DNA of 25,896 nucleotides from Bacillota bacterium. Lineage in GTDB: Bacteria > Bacillota > Clostridia > Oscillospirales > Ruminococcaceae. This document shows, in pieces, positions 8,984-16,505 of the stretch (positions are counted from its first letter, which is position 1; each line of letters begins with the position of its first letter). Below the pieces are notes generated by a model. That model did no database searches. It saw only the letters and a list, made by a program, of their open reading frames with translations, and was not told where the DNA came from. The DNA is taken from NCBI GenBank assembly GCA_023443315.1, contig JAEZVA010000034.1, positions 1-25,896 of the forward strand. Reading direction: 5' to 3'. Made by a program: the position numbers and the translations under genes.

Positions 8984-9005
8984 TTTCGTGTGATTGGGGG
9001 TGTGT

Positions 9006-9782
9006 ATGCTGTTCACAAAACCACAAAGCCAAATAGAGCTTGAGACGTGGCAGCAATATAGGCATACAAAAGACCCTGCGCTCCGAAACGAGATAGCAAT
9101 GCATTACAGCTACATCGTTAAATACATGGTGATTAAGATGGGCGGGATGTTTCGCAGTGTAGCGGATCAGGACGACCTGATTAACGAGGGCATAGTCGCT
9201 TTGATGGATGCCGTTGAGCGCTATGATATGGATCGCGAGGTCAAATTTGAGACCTATGCCTCCATCCGGGTTAAGGGTGCTATTATAGATTATATCCGCA
9301 AGCAGGACTGGGTACCGCGTCGTGTCAGAAAAAATGCGCGCAACCTAGAAAATGCAATTTCTACTTTGTGGGCAGAGTTTGGCCGACAGCCGACTGATGA
9401 AGAATTGGCGTCGCATTTAGGGATTAGCACAGACGAGCTGCATTCAAATATGGCGCAGACCCACAATGCAAGCATTGTTTCATTCGAAGAGTTGTTGGAA
9501 GAGGGGGTAGCCGGAGCGGAGATTGCGGCATCCAATATGAGCACTGCTGCCGATGCGCCCGAAGAGGCTCTTTTCTCAAGCGAATTCAAGGAAGTGCTGA
9601 CAAAAACCATTGAACAGTTGCCGGAAAAAGAAAAATTGGTTGTTGCGATGTATTATTTTGAACATCTCAAACTCAGAGAGATTGCCGAGGTTTTACAGGT
9701 AAGCGAGTCTCGTGTGTGTCAACTCCACACCTCAGCGATTGCAAAGATGAAAAAAAAGATTGAGGCATATATCAAGGGATGA
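9006..9782 (+). CDS. fliA: Motility RNA polymerase sigma factor (FliA / SigD / sigma-28)
   Basis: This 258-residue sigma-70 family protein of the FliA/WhiG class has region 2 (about residues 25-95, with FETYASIRVKGAIIDYIRKQ in shortened view FETYASIRVKGA and DYIRKQDWVPR), region 3 (about 100-150, with QPTDEELASHLG) and region 4 with a helix-turn-helix (about 200-250, LREIAEVLQVSESRVCQL). It directs transcription of late flagellar and chemotaxis genes. The ATG at 9006 is favoured because a GGGGG tract lies 5 bases before it; upstream in-frame TTG (8994) and GTG (9000) starts are less likely. It lies 22 bases after flhA, and the rod genes follow 40 bases later. Confidence 0.95.
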   Translation: MLFTKPQSQIELETWQQYRHTKDPALRNEIAMHYSYIVKYMVIKMGGMFRSVADQDDLINEGIVALMDAVERYDMDREVKFETYASIRVKGAIIDYIRKQDWVPRRVRKNARNLENAISTLWAEFGRQPTDEELASHLGISTDELHSNMAQTHNASIVSFEELLEEGVAGAEIAASNMSTAADAPEEALFSSEFKEVLTKTIEQLPEKEKLVVAMYYFEHLKLREIAEVLQVSESRVCQLHTSAIAKMKKKIEAYIKG

Positions 9783-9822
9783 TGCGTTTAAGATGGGCGT
9801 ATCGTCAAAGGAGGGTTCCATT

Positions 9823-10593
9823 ATGGTAAGAGGATTCTATACGCTTGGCTCGGGAATGCTGACGATCCAGCGTACGCTGGATACCATCAGTAATAACGTT
9901 GCCAACGTGCGTACTGCTGGCTACAAGAAGAAGATGCTCACCAGCAGCACGTTTGATCAGCAGTTGGTTGCAAGGATTGAATCGGGTAATAGCGGACGCA
10001 TTGGCAAAGGGTCTATCGTGCGATATGTGGATGTTCTTCATACCGATTACAGCCAAAGTAGTCTGGAAGAAACACAGATTCCGTTTGATATTGCGCTGGT
10101 GGGAGACGGCTTTTTTCGCATTCAGTCGCTGGATGAGGGGATTGAGGCGCCACTCCTGACCAGAAATGGACATTTTGGATTAAACGAGGAAGGGTACCTG
10201 GTTCTAGAAGGCGGCGGCATGGTTTTAGGCGAAAACGGTCCCATTATGCTCGGAACATCAAATTTTTCTGTGGATGAAGACGGGTATATCTACCTGCCGG
10301 AGGACGACAGTCCAATTGATCGAATTTCACTAGCCTACCCAACCGATTACAATAACCTTGTCGTATATGCTGAGGGTCTTTACGTCGACAACGACCCAAA
10401 TCAAACGCAGGTGGAACAAACTACATTCTCCACCTCGTTCTTACAGGGCAAGCTTGAAAACTCAAACGTTGATATGGCGGAAGAGACCTCCGCACTTATG
10501 GATGCAAGCAGAACGTTTCAAACCTATAGCCAAGCAATAAAGATTATTGATAGAATCAATACCAAATCGGTTACTGAAATCGGTAAGGTGTAA
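9823..10593 (+). CDS. flgF: Flagellar basal-body rod protein, FlgF/FlgG family (FlhO-like)
   Basis: The protein has about 256 residues. It has the N-terminal rod signature (TLGSGMLTIQRTLDTISNNVAN in part: ISNNVANVRTAGYKK), the central FDIALVGDGFFRIQ motif, and the C-terminal coiled region ENSNVDMAEETSALMDASRTFQTY typical of FlgE/F/G axial proteins. It is exported by the type III apparatus and polymerises in the rod. The ATG at 9823 follows a GGAGGG site; the frame extends further upstream into fliA but without rod-like sequence. Its tandem partner begins 22 bases downstream, matching the flhO-flhP pair of Bacillus. Whether this one is FlgF or FlgG cannot be settled by eye. Confidence 0.9.
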   Translation: MVRGFYTLGSGMLTIQRTLDTISNNVANVRTAGYKKKMLTSSTFDQQLVARIESGNSGRIGKGSIVRYVDVLHTDYSQSSLEETQIPFDIALVGDGFFRIQSLDEGIEAPLLTRNGHFGLNEEGYLVLEGGGMVLGENGPIMLGTSNFSVDEDGYIYLPEDDSPIDRISLAYPTDYNNLVVYAEGLYVDNDPNQTQVEQTTFSTSFLQGKLENSNVDMAEETSALMDASRTFQTYSQAIKIIDRINTKSVTEIGKV

Positions 10594-10615
10594 ATACTGA
10601 AAGGGGGAGTAAGTC

Positions 10616-11344
10616 GTGAATACCGCGTTTTATACAGCGTCATCCGGCGTTATGTACCTGCAAAGAAGTATGGATGTAACCGCGAATAATATTGCAAACT
10701 CCGAGACCCCTGGCTTTAAGTCTTCGGTGGCATCGTTTGCAGACCTTCTATATTCCAATATACATAGGAATCAGGACAATTTAACGAACAATCTCAAAAC
10801 TGGGCATGGCGTTCGCCTTTCAGGCATTACGATGCAGCTGGGGCAAGGGGCATTGATGCCAACCGATCGTGAGCTGGATTTCTCTATCGTAGGGGACGGA
10901 TTCTTCGCAGTAGAAAATGAGAATGGCGAACGGTTTTATACCCGCGCCGGAAATTTTTACGTAAAGCTTGAAGACGATGCGGCGTACCTTGCAACCGCTA
11001 ACGGAGAGTATGTACTAACTCCAGATCAGGATCGGATCGAACTCAACCCGGATGGCGGGCTAGTGGACCTAGATGAGATTACAGCTCGTATCGGTGTATT
11101 TAGCTTTTCTAACCCCTATGCGCTCGTACAAGAGGGCAACAATTATTACACCGCCACGGATGCATCTGGTGAGGCGCTTATGAGCGAAGGTTTTACCCTT
11201 AAGCAGGGGTTTTTAGAGACCTCGAATGCAGAGCTCAGCACAGAGATGATAAACGTGATATCGACACAGCGCGCCTTTCAATTTAATGCGCGTGTGGTTC
11301 AGGCTGCCGATGAGCTTCAGGCAACGGTAAATAATCTACGATAA
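10616..11344 (+). CDS. flgG: Flagellar basal-body rod protein FlgG-like (FlhP-like)
   Basis: This is a 242-residue axial rod protein of the FlgF/G family. The N-terminus has the classic MDVTANNIANSETPGFK signature, the middle has LDFSIVGDGFFAVE, and the C-terminus has LETSNAELSTEMINVISTQRAFQFNAR, which packs into the helical tube core. It is exported without a cleaved signal. The GTG start follows a strong AAGGGGGAG tract. It is probably the distal-rod partner of the preceding gene; assignment as FlgG rather than FlgF is by similarity of motifs and gene order only. Confidence 0.91.
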   Translation: MNTAFYTASSGVMYLQRSMDVTANNIANSETPGFKSSVASFADLLYSNIHRNQDNLTNNLKTGHGVRLSGITMQLGQGALMPTDRELDFSIVGDGFFAVENENGERFYTRAGNFYVKLEDDAAYLATANGEYVLTPDQDRIELNPDGGLVDLDEITARIGVFSFSNPYALVQEGNNYYTATDASGEALMSEGFTLKQGFLETSNAELSTEMINVISTQRAFQFNARVVQAADELQATVNNLR

Positions 11345-11390
11345 TTAACACAATCCGTTCTTCGCATTACAGTTAAGGAGGCTATGGCAG

Positions 11391-12014
11391 ATGGATACAT
11401 TGCGGTACGATCAGCTAAACGACATGCACATCGACGTATTACGCGAGCTCGGCAACATCGGCGCAGGAAATGCGGCTACCGCGCTTTCAACCATGCTGAT
11501 GCAGACAGTAAACATGTCCGTTCCTAAAGTAAAGGTTATCGACTTTACAGATTTAACGTACATCCTTGGTGGACCTGAGAATATTGTGGTTGGAATATTA
11601 ACCCATATTCACGAGGATATCAAGGGCATGATTATGTTTATATTAGAACAACAATTTGCTCATGTCGTCGTTAATATTCTTTTAGGCAAGGAGATTAACG
11701 ATTATACTCAACTTTCTGAAGTGGATTTTTCAGCATTGAATGAGATCGGTAATATTATGGCGGCCTCGTATGTAAATGCCATATCCTCTTTAACAGGGCT
11801 TAAAATTAACATCATGGTACCCTCCATAACAGTAGATATGGCAGGTGCCATATTAAGCGTTCCTGCGGTAGAGCTTGGAATGACGGGCGATAAAGTGCTG
11901 TACATCGAGGAGGATTTTATCGGTGCCAGCGAAACGGTCAGAAGCTGCATGCTGCTTATCCCCGAAATGGATTCGCTAAAACTTATCATGGAACGTCTGG
12001 GGATTGATCTATGA
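11391..12014 (+). CDS. cheC: CheY-P phosphatase CheC
   Basis: The protein has 207 residues and carries two pseudo-repeats of the CheC phosphatase motif, D-x3-E-x2-N (DVLRELGN, near residue 18) and S-x3-E-x2-N (SALNEIGN, near residue 116). Both catalytic Glu/Asn pairs are present. CheC hydrolyses CheY-P and binds CheD, forming the CheC-CheD-CheYp adaptation loop known in Bacillus and Thermotoga. The ATG follows AAGGAGG. The stop overlaps the cheD start (ATGA), which implies translational coupling with its binding partner. It lacks the FliN domain that FliY carries. Confidence 0.96.
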   Translation: MDTLRYDQLNDMHIDVLRELGNIGAGNAATALSTMLMQTVNMSVPKVKVIDFTDLTYILGGPENIVVGILTHIHEDIKGMIMFILEQQFAHVVVNILLGKEINDYTQLSEVDFSALNEIGNIMAASYVNAISSLTGLKINIMVPSITVDMAGAILSVPAVELGMTGDKVLYIEEDFIGASETVRSCMLLIPEMDSLKLIMERLGIDL

Positions 12015-12508
12015 GCAACCTGATAACGATTGGGATTTCCGACCTCAATGTTGCAAAACAGCCGGATCGGCTTATTACATACGCGCTCGGTTCGTGTGTT
12101 GGCATTTGTTTGTATGATGCAGTAACCTGCGTGGCTGGAATGGCGCACATTATGCTTCCAAGTAGTGAACAATGTGTGCAAAACGAGAATAAAATGAAGT
12201 TTGCCGATACCGCAATCGTTCTACTGATTAGCAAAATGGAGCAGTTAGGCGCATCTAGATTACGCATGGTGGCTAAGATTGCAGGCGGCGCCCAGATGTT
12301 TAAGGTAGACACGACGTATGGTGCTGGGGATAACATAATGAATATCGGTCAGCGCAACGTCACTGCGGTTAAGAAGAAGCTGGCAGAGCTTAATATCCGT
12401 ATCGTTGGAGAGGACACCGGCAAAAATTACGGCAGAACAGTAGAGTTTGTTCCAGAGACCGGCATAGTCATGGTTCGTTCCATCGGGAAAACGAATTTAC
12501 AGCTTTGA
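12011..12508 (+). CDS. cheD: Chemoreceptor glutamine deamidase CheD
   Basis: This 165-residue CheD protein has the expected catalytic residues: C29 in the LGSCVGI motif and H46 in MAHIMLP. It also has the family KIAGGAQMF segment and the C-terminal DTGKNYGRTVEF region. CheD deamidates selected glutamines on methyl-accepting receptors and is in turn bound by CheC. Its start overlaps the cheC stop by four bases, so translation is coupled. No receptor gene lies in the window, so its substrates must be encoded elsewhere. Confidence 0.96.
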   Translation: MSNLITIGISDLNVAKQPDRLITYALGSCVGICLYDAVTCVAGMAHIMLPSSEQCVQNENKMKFADTAIVLLISKMEQLGASRLRMVAKIAGGAQMFKVDTTYGAGDNIMNIGQRNVTAVKKKLAELNIRIVGEDTGKNYGRTVEFVPETGIVMVRSIGKTNLQL

Positions 12509-12551
12509 TGCTTTTAAATTAGTTGGCCCAAAATGATAGGAGGTTATGACC

Positions 12552-13970
12552 GTGGCAGAGCTAAACGAGCAAAACCAACAAGTCATTGTTGAGGCGGTAC
12601 CAATTAACGCACAATATCGCGTGGAGATTTCCGACGACCATCTAAGGGCATACATCTCCGTCACAACCCCCGAAAATGGAGGACAAGAGGTTTCTCTTGC
12701 CGGTATTTATCAAGCCTTAAAGGATGCCGGTGTGGTTTATGGTCTTAAGGATCAGGAACTAAAACGGATTGCGTTTGGCAAGATTTATGAACGCAAGATC
12801 ATTGTTGCGGAAGGGTTGCCTGCGCAAAACGGAAAAGACGGAGAGATCATTGACCGTTATATAATCGGAGCACGGGGCATACCGAAGATTAACGTTGATG
12901 GGTCGGTAGACTATAAGGAACTAAATCTAATCAATAATGTTACTAAGGGTCAGGTTTTATGCGAGATTGTACCGCCCACAGATGGCACAAAAGGGATGAC
13001 GGTGAAGGGGCAGGACATCGTGCCCGCGCGGGGACGAGAACCCAAGCCGCCCATCGGTAAAAACACTCTGCTTACGGACGATGGGTTAAAGGTTTATGCG
13101 GGTATCGATGGCAACCTGACAAAGCGCGCCAGCTCGTTTGAAGTGGATGATACCTTTATAGTCAATGAACATGTGGACAACTCAACGGGAAACATCAACT
13201 TTATCGGTAATTTGGTAGTAAAAGGTGATGTGAAGTCCGGGTTCTCCATTAAGGCAGGCGGAACCATTCGCGTAAATGGAACTGTAGAGGCGGCAAAGCT
13301 TTCGGCAGAAAAAGGAGTTACCTTAATTGGGGCAAATGGTCAAGGCGCAGGTCGCATCTATACTGGCGGCGATTTAACGGCAAATTTTCTTGAGAATGTT
13401 ATCGTTGAAGCGAAGGGGTCTGTTACGGCAAATTCCATTATGTACTGCAACATCAAGTGCGGTGGAACACTGGAGCTAAAAGGAAGAAATGCTTGTATCA
13501 TCGGTGGCTCGTATGTTGTAGCCTTGGATGTAATAGCCAAGACGATAGGATCTTCTTCCCATGCACGTACCGAAATAACCCTTGGGTCTGCTACTACACT
13601 AGTTGAGGAAATTAACAATATTGGGTATCGGTTAAAGCAGATTGAGAGTGATATTTTAAAGCTTTCGCAAGCGATTGCGTTTTTAAGCTCCAAGGATGCC
13701 AACACCCTTTCTCAGGATAAACTAAAGCTACTAGAACAAGCCTCGTATAACAAGCAGGTGCTTGCGCTTGAAAAAGAAAAGCTCTCAAAACGCTACGAGG
13801 TGATGATAGAAGAACTCGAAAACCCCAATACCAGCAAGATTATCTGCAAGGGAACAATCTACAGGGGTACACGTATCATTATTGGAAGCTCCTCCGTGCA
13901 ACTGACAGAAAATCAAGACAATACCATGGTTTACTATTCTGACAATGAAATTGTATTTGGCACCGCTTAA
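12552..13970 (+). CDS. DUF342 / FapA family protein, flagellar-operon linked
   Basis: The protein has about 472 residues. The N-terminal half (about 1-190) is the conserved DUF342 N-terminal domain with a PPTDGTKGMTVKGQDI motif. The middle (about 205-350) is a right-handed beta-helix-like run of short Gly-rich strands (VKGDVKSGF, IRVNGTVEA, IYTGGDLTA). The end (about 355-425) is a predicted coiled coil rich in Lys, Glu and Leu. This architecture matches FapA-type proteins, some of which affect polar flagellar assembly in proteobacteria; the role in Firmicutes is not established. The GTG at 12552 is preferred because AGGAGG at 12538-12543 is 8 bases upstream of it; the ATG at 12546 is only 2 bases from that site. 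Confidence 0.85.
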   Translation: MAELNEQNQQVIVEAVPINAQYRVEISDDHLRAYISVTTPENGGQEVSLAGIYQALKDAGVVYGLKDQELKRIAFGKIYERKIIVAEGLPAQNGKDGEIIDRYIIGARGIPKINVDGSVDYKELNLINNVTKGQVLCEIVPPTDGTKGMTVKGQDIVPARGREPKPPIGKNTLLTDDGLKVYAGIDGNLTKRASSFEVDDTFIVNEHVDNSTGNINFIGNLVVKGDVKSGFSIKAGGTIRVNGTVEAAKLSAEKGVTLIGANGQGAGRIYTGGDLTANFLENVIVEAKGSVTANSIMYCNIKCGGTLELKGRNACIIGGSYVVALDVIAKTIGSSSHARTEITLGSATTLVEEINNIGYRLKQIESDILKLSQAIAFLSSKDANTLSQDKLKLLEQASYNKQVLALEKEKLSKRYEVMIEELENPNTSKIICKGTIYRGTRIIIGSSSVQLTENQDNTMVYYSDNEIVFGTA

Positions 13971-13988
13971 TGGCAGGGAGTGTTTAGT

Positions 13989-14609
13989 TTGAGAATGATA
14001 CAGCAGAAGGTAGAGATCTACAGCATGACCGATGTTATGCTGGCCAGTGGCTTTTTGGTGGATCTCAGCGATAATCATATGGAGATTGTCGGCGAGTATT
14101 TCCCTCATTATGAGAGGGGAGAGAACCTCAAAATCTGTGTGTATGACGATATGCGAGGTATTTGCTGGTATCTGACGTCAGTCGATTTTGCCACAATTGA
14201 CCGATTGATTTTGGTGGATTTTAATCTGCTGGATGTCATTCAGCGCCGTAAGAGTATTAAGGTGAAAACGGCGTTTAACACCAATATCTATATAATCTAC
14301 GCGGGAGACAACAACAAGGTTGGGCTTGATACTCCAATTAAGATTGTTGTTAAGGACATCAGCGTTGGAGGAATCTATTTTATTTCTGAACAGATATTCC
14401 TTGAAGGAAGCCACTTCGAGTTTTATTTTAATCAGGGTCCCAAGCATCTGCGCATAAAAACGAGGGTACTAAGAAAGCAAGAACTTTCGGGCGAAAAATG
14501 GGGATATGGATGCCAATTTACCGATATCACCGAAAAGGAACAGGATATCCTGTTTGCGTACTTATGGGAGGAGCAGCGTTTACAACTAAAACGTAGAAAA
14601 TTGGATTAA
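13989..14609 (+). CDS. YcgR-like PilZ domain protein, candidate c-di-GMP flagellar brake
   Basis: The protein has about 206 residues. An N-terminal YcgR/FlgZ-type beta domain (about 1-85) is followed by a PilZ domain (about 86-195). The second PilZ motif is intact as D123-x-S125-x-x-G128 (DISVGG). The first motif, normally RxxxR, reads R87-x3-K91 (QRRKSIKV), so the last Arg is a Lys. PilZ proteins bind cyclic di-GMP, and YcgR types slow the motor. It is the last gene of the long plus-strand operon. The TTG at 13989 is preferred since an AGGGA tract lies 9 bases before it; the GTG at 13980 abuts that tract and the ATG at 13995 is 15 bases away. Confidence 0.85.
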   Translation: MRMIQQKVEIYSMTDVMLASGFLVDLSDNHMEIVGEYFPHYERGENLKICVYDDMRGICWYLTSVDFATIDRLILVDFNLLDVIQRRKSIKVKTAFNTNIYIIYAGDNNKVGLDTPIKIVVKDISVGGIYFISEQIFLEGSHFEFYFNQGPKHLRIKTRVLRKQELSGEKWGYGCQFTDITEKEQDILFAYLWEEQRLQLKRRKLD

Positions 14610-14612
14610 AAA

Positions 14613-14633
14613 GCCCGCCGTATAATGGCGGGC
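14613..14633 (-). terminator. Intrinsic terminator of the minus-strand fliK-like/flhB-like unit
   Basis: A perfect 7-bp stem (GCCCGCC at 14613-14619, GGCGGGC at 14627-14633) with a 7-base loop. Read on the minus strand it is followed by a run of five T (14612-14608). It lies 22 bases past the stop of the minus-strand gene at 14656. On the plus strand the stem also follows the PilZ gene stop by 3 bases, but the next T-run is about 17 bases away, so it would terminate that operon poorly. Confidence 0.85.
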
Positions 14634-14655
14634 AGGGTTGTATAATGCGGTTTTT

Positions 14656-14955
14656 TTATTGCTGGTCGGGCTCGGCCGTACGTGTTTTTATATCGCTTGC
14701 GAGCTTCATCAAATCCACATAGATTGCTGCAATGAGTTCAAACAGTTCAGGCGGTACATTGCTGCCGATTTCCAGCATGGCCAGCATATTGGCAGTGGTA
14801 TCATCCCGGTAGATGGGTATTCCGCTTTGGTCGGCGATATCAATAATCTTTTCCGCAACGTAACCGTACCCCGAAGCAACAATAATCGGAGCCATATCGG
14901 ATTGCGGATTGTATTTTAACGCCACCGCCTTTTCGGGCTTATTAAACTTTGACAT
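14656..14955 (-). CDS. Stand-alone FlhB C-terminal-domain protein (FhlB/YlqH-like)
   Basis: This 99-residue soluble protein is homologous to the FlhB/YscU cytoplasmic domain. Its KAVALKYNP, SDMAPIIVASG, IADQSGIPIYRD and PPELFELIAAIYVDL segments parallel YAVAIRYKP, HSAPIVIAKG, AQENNVYITEN and PASFYVAVAEVLAFV in the FlhB of this window. It has no membrane helices and no NPTH motif; it starts about where the cleaved C-terminal fragment of FlhB would start. Similar proteins (YlqH in Bacillus, FlhX in epsilonproteobacteria) are linked to the export switch. It overlaps the end of the upstream FliK-like gene by 14 bases and has its own strong AAAAGGAG site 8 bases before the ATG. Confidence 0.9.
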   Translation of the reverse strand: MSKFNKPEKAVALKYNPQSDMAPIIVASGYGYVAEKIIDIADQSGIPIYRDDTTANMLAMLEIGSNVPPELFELIAAIYVDLMKLASDIKTRTAEPDQQ

Positions 14956-16336
14956 CGATACTGCTCCTTTTGCTTAACAGCTTCGGGAATATTTCTTCAA
15001 GCCGTCTTTGTTTTTCAAGTGATAGTACCCGTATGTTTGAAAAGGTGTAGGATGAGTTCTGGCTCAGTTTTATAATACGCCCGGAATACCCTTCAAAGTA
15101 CTCGGTAAATTCACTCGGACAAAACAGATTCATATCAATCCGACTACCGCTCACTAGCAGCTCAAATTCAAGGTGTCCAATCTCTTCAATATCTGCGGTA
15201 AAGAATACTTTACAAGAAGACGTGCCTGATTCAGTTTTCTCATTGTCCGGATCAACCCACAGCTCAGCGAAAGCCGCCGTATCTTCGTTTGCATAGGGCA
15301 GTACATAATGCAAAAGCGGTGTAAATACAGTCGGTGCGGCCGCAAGGCTTTGCAATAGGTTATAAACCTCGGTTGTGCCCGATAGCGAACCGCGGCTCAG
15401 GTTCTGCTCAATCAACTGGGCTAAACCTTCAATAACCTTGGAGGACAAAACGGCGCCCTCACTCTGTTTTACTGCATTTTCGAGGTGTTGATTCAGTAGA
15501 TGCTTGAGTGATTCCTTCATATCTTCGGGGATATGAGTCGAAAATTGTTCAAAAGCGGAAGAAATTGCATCTTTTTCGTTTACAAACTTAGAAAGATTAT
15601 ATACAATTAAAGTAGTAAGACTTACGGTTTTAGAATTTGCGTATATACTTTCGTTTATCTCACGCAAAACACCAATGAGCGAATCCTTTAGTTGTGAAAA
15701 ACCGGGGTCCTCTGGGTTAACATTCTTAAAATTCTCGGACAATCTATCTAGAGCCTCTGCGACGCTGGGCAGACCCCTCATCAAGTCCGAAAACTTGGCT
15801 AGGTTTGCGCTGACGGAATCAAGAATGTCTTGCGCATATACCTGACCGGTAATCGCTTTTAGCAGCTGCCCGACGCTACCCCTTAGCCCGGAATCGGTAT
15901 TTGCCGTGAGCAATGTGCGCAGTGCATCAAAAAACTCCCCCTGAAAAGCCGAGATTCCTTGCTGCTGGCTCAGGATTTCATTTAGCAGCTCTCCCTCGTG
16001 CAGCATCAGCGTATGCAACAGACTGTTAAGTGAGATGTTTGCTGAAGTATCCGCAGCGGTTCTGGACATTACGATACTAAGCATGATTAGACGCTTGAGG
16101 GAAGCGGCTAACAACCCGGGGTCGGAAAGGAGTGCGGATAGAGACCCGCTCGCTTGGCGTTCAGCAGCCAGGTTCAGTGTATTGTTCCCTTGTGTTTCCG
16201 CGTGCTCATTGAGCTTGGTCACCTTTGTTAGGTCTACAAGGTTAAACATGTCCTGCGTCAACTGCTGTCCTGAGCGAAGCATGTTTACATAGTTCTTTGG
16301 GAGTATTGGGGTCGTTATTTTAAGCATGTCAGACAT
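14942..16336 (-). CDS. FliK-like (hook-length control C-terminal domain) protein, YlqG-like
   Basis: This 464-residue protein is mostly helical and low in recognised motifs. About residues 370-450 resemble the FliK/Flg_hook C-terminal domain: a strand pattern IGHLEFELLVSGSRIDMNLF (shown at its 20-residue core), a helix EYFEGYSGRIIKLSQ, then a strand SNIRVLSL. FliK-type domains contact FlhB to switch export substrate specificity. The N-terminal 360 residues are not recognised. It is followed, overlapping by 14 bases, by a free FlhB C-terminal domain, the expected partner, as in the ylqG-ylqH pair. The ATG has AAGGGG 7-8 bases upstream. The FliK assignment is by pattern and context, so it is moderate only. 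Confidence 0.65.
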   Translation of the reverse strand: MSDMLKITTPILPKNYVNMLRSGQQLTQDMFNLVDLTKVTKLNEHAETQGNNTLNLAAERQASGSLSALLSDPGLLAASLKRLIMLSIVMSRTAADTSANISLNSLLHTLMLHEGELLNEILSQQQGISAFQGEFFDALRTLLTANTDSGLRGSVGQLLKAITGQVYAQDILDSVSANLAKFSDLMRGLPSVAEALDRLSENFKNVNPEDPGFSQLKDSLIGVLREINESIYANSKTVSLTTLIVYNLSKFVNEKDAISSAFEQFSTHIPEDMKESLKHLLNQHLENAVKQSEGAVLSSKVIEGLAQLIEQNLSRGSLSGTTEVYNLLQSLAAAPTVFTPLLHYVLPYANEDTAAFAELWVDPDNEKTESGTSSCKVFFTADIEEIGHLEFELLVSGSRIDMNLFCPSEFTEYFEGYSGRIIKLSQNSSYTFSNIRVLSLEKQRRLEEIFPKLLSKRSSIDVKV

Positions 16337-16357
16337 GATGTTTCCCCTTGTTGTATT

Positions 16358-16363
16358 ATTATA
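16358..16363 (-). promoter_or_regulatory. Candidate -10 element for the minus-strand export-switch unit
   Basis: The minus strand reads a perfect TATAAT here, 22 bases before the ATG at 16336. No convincing -35 box is seen at 16-18 bases spacing and there is no TGn extension. It would give a very short leader that still includes the AAGGGG site. Confidence 0.4.
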
Positions 16364-16505
16364 GCCTATCTCTATTATCGTAACTTAGCGCGAAAAATTC
16401 AACCATTACACAGATTTTATTATTTATCCCTATACCGTATTGGCTTCGGATGAATTGTAAATAGAACAGCAAAGGCATTGAAATATGTATTCAGTAGGTG
16501 ATAAG

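Noticed and set aside
14894..14918. Minus-strand TAAA and CCGATAT pair resembling a sigma-28 promoter
   Set aside because: The spacing is about 13 bases rather than 15, and it lies inside the FlhB-like gene with nothing downstream to drive on that strand.
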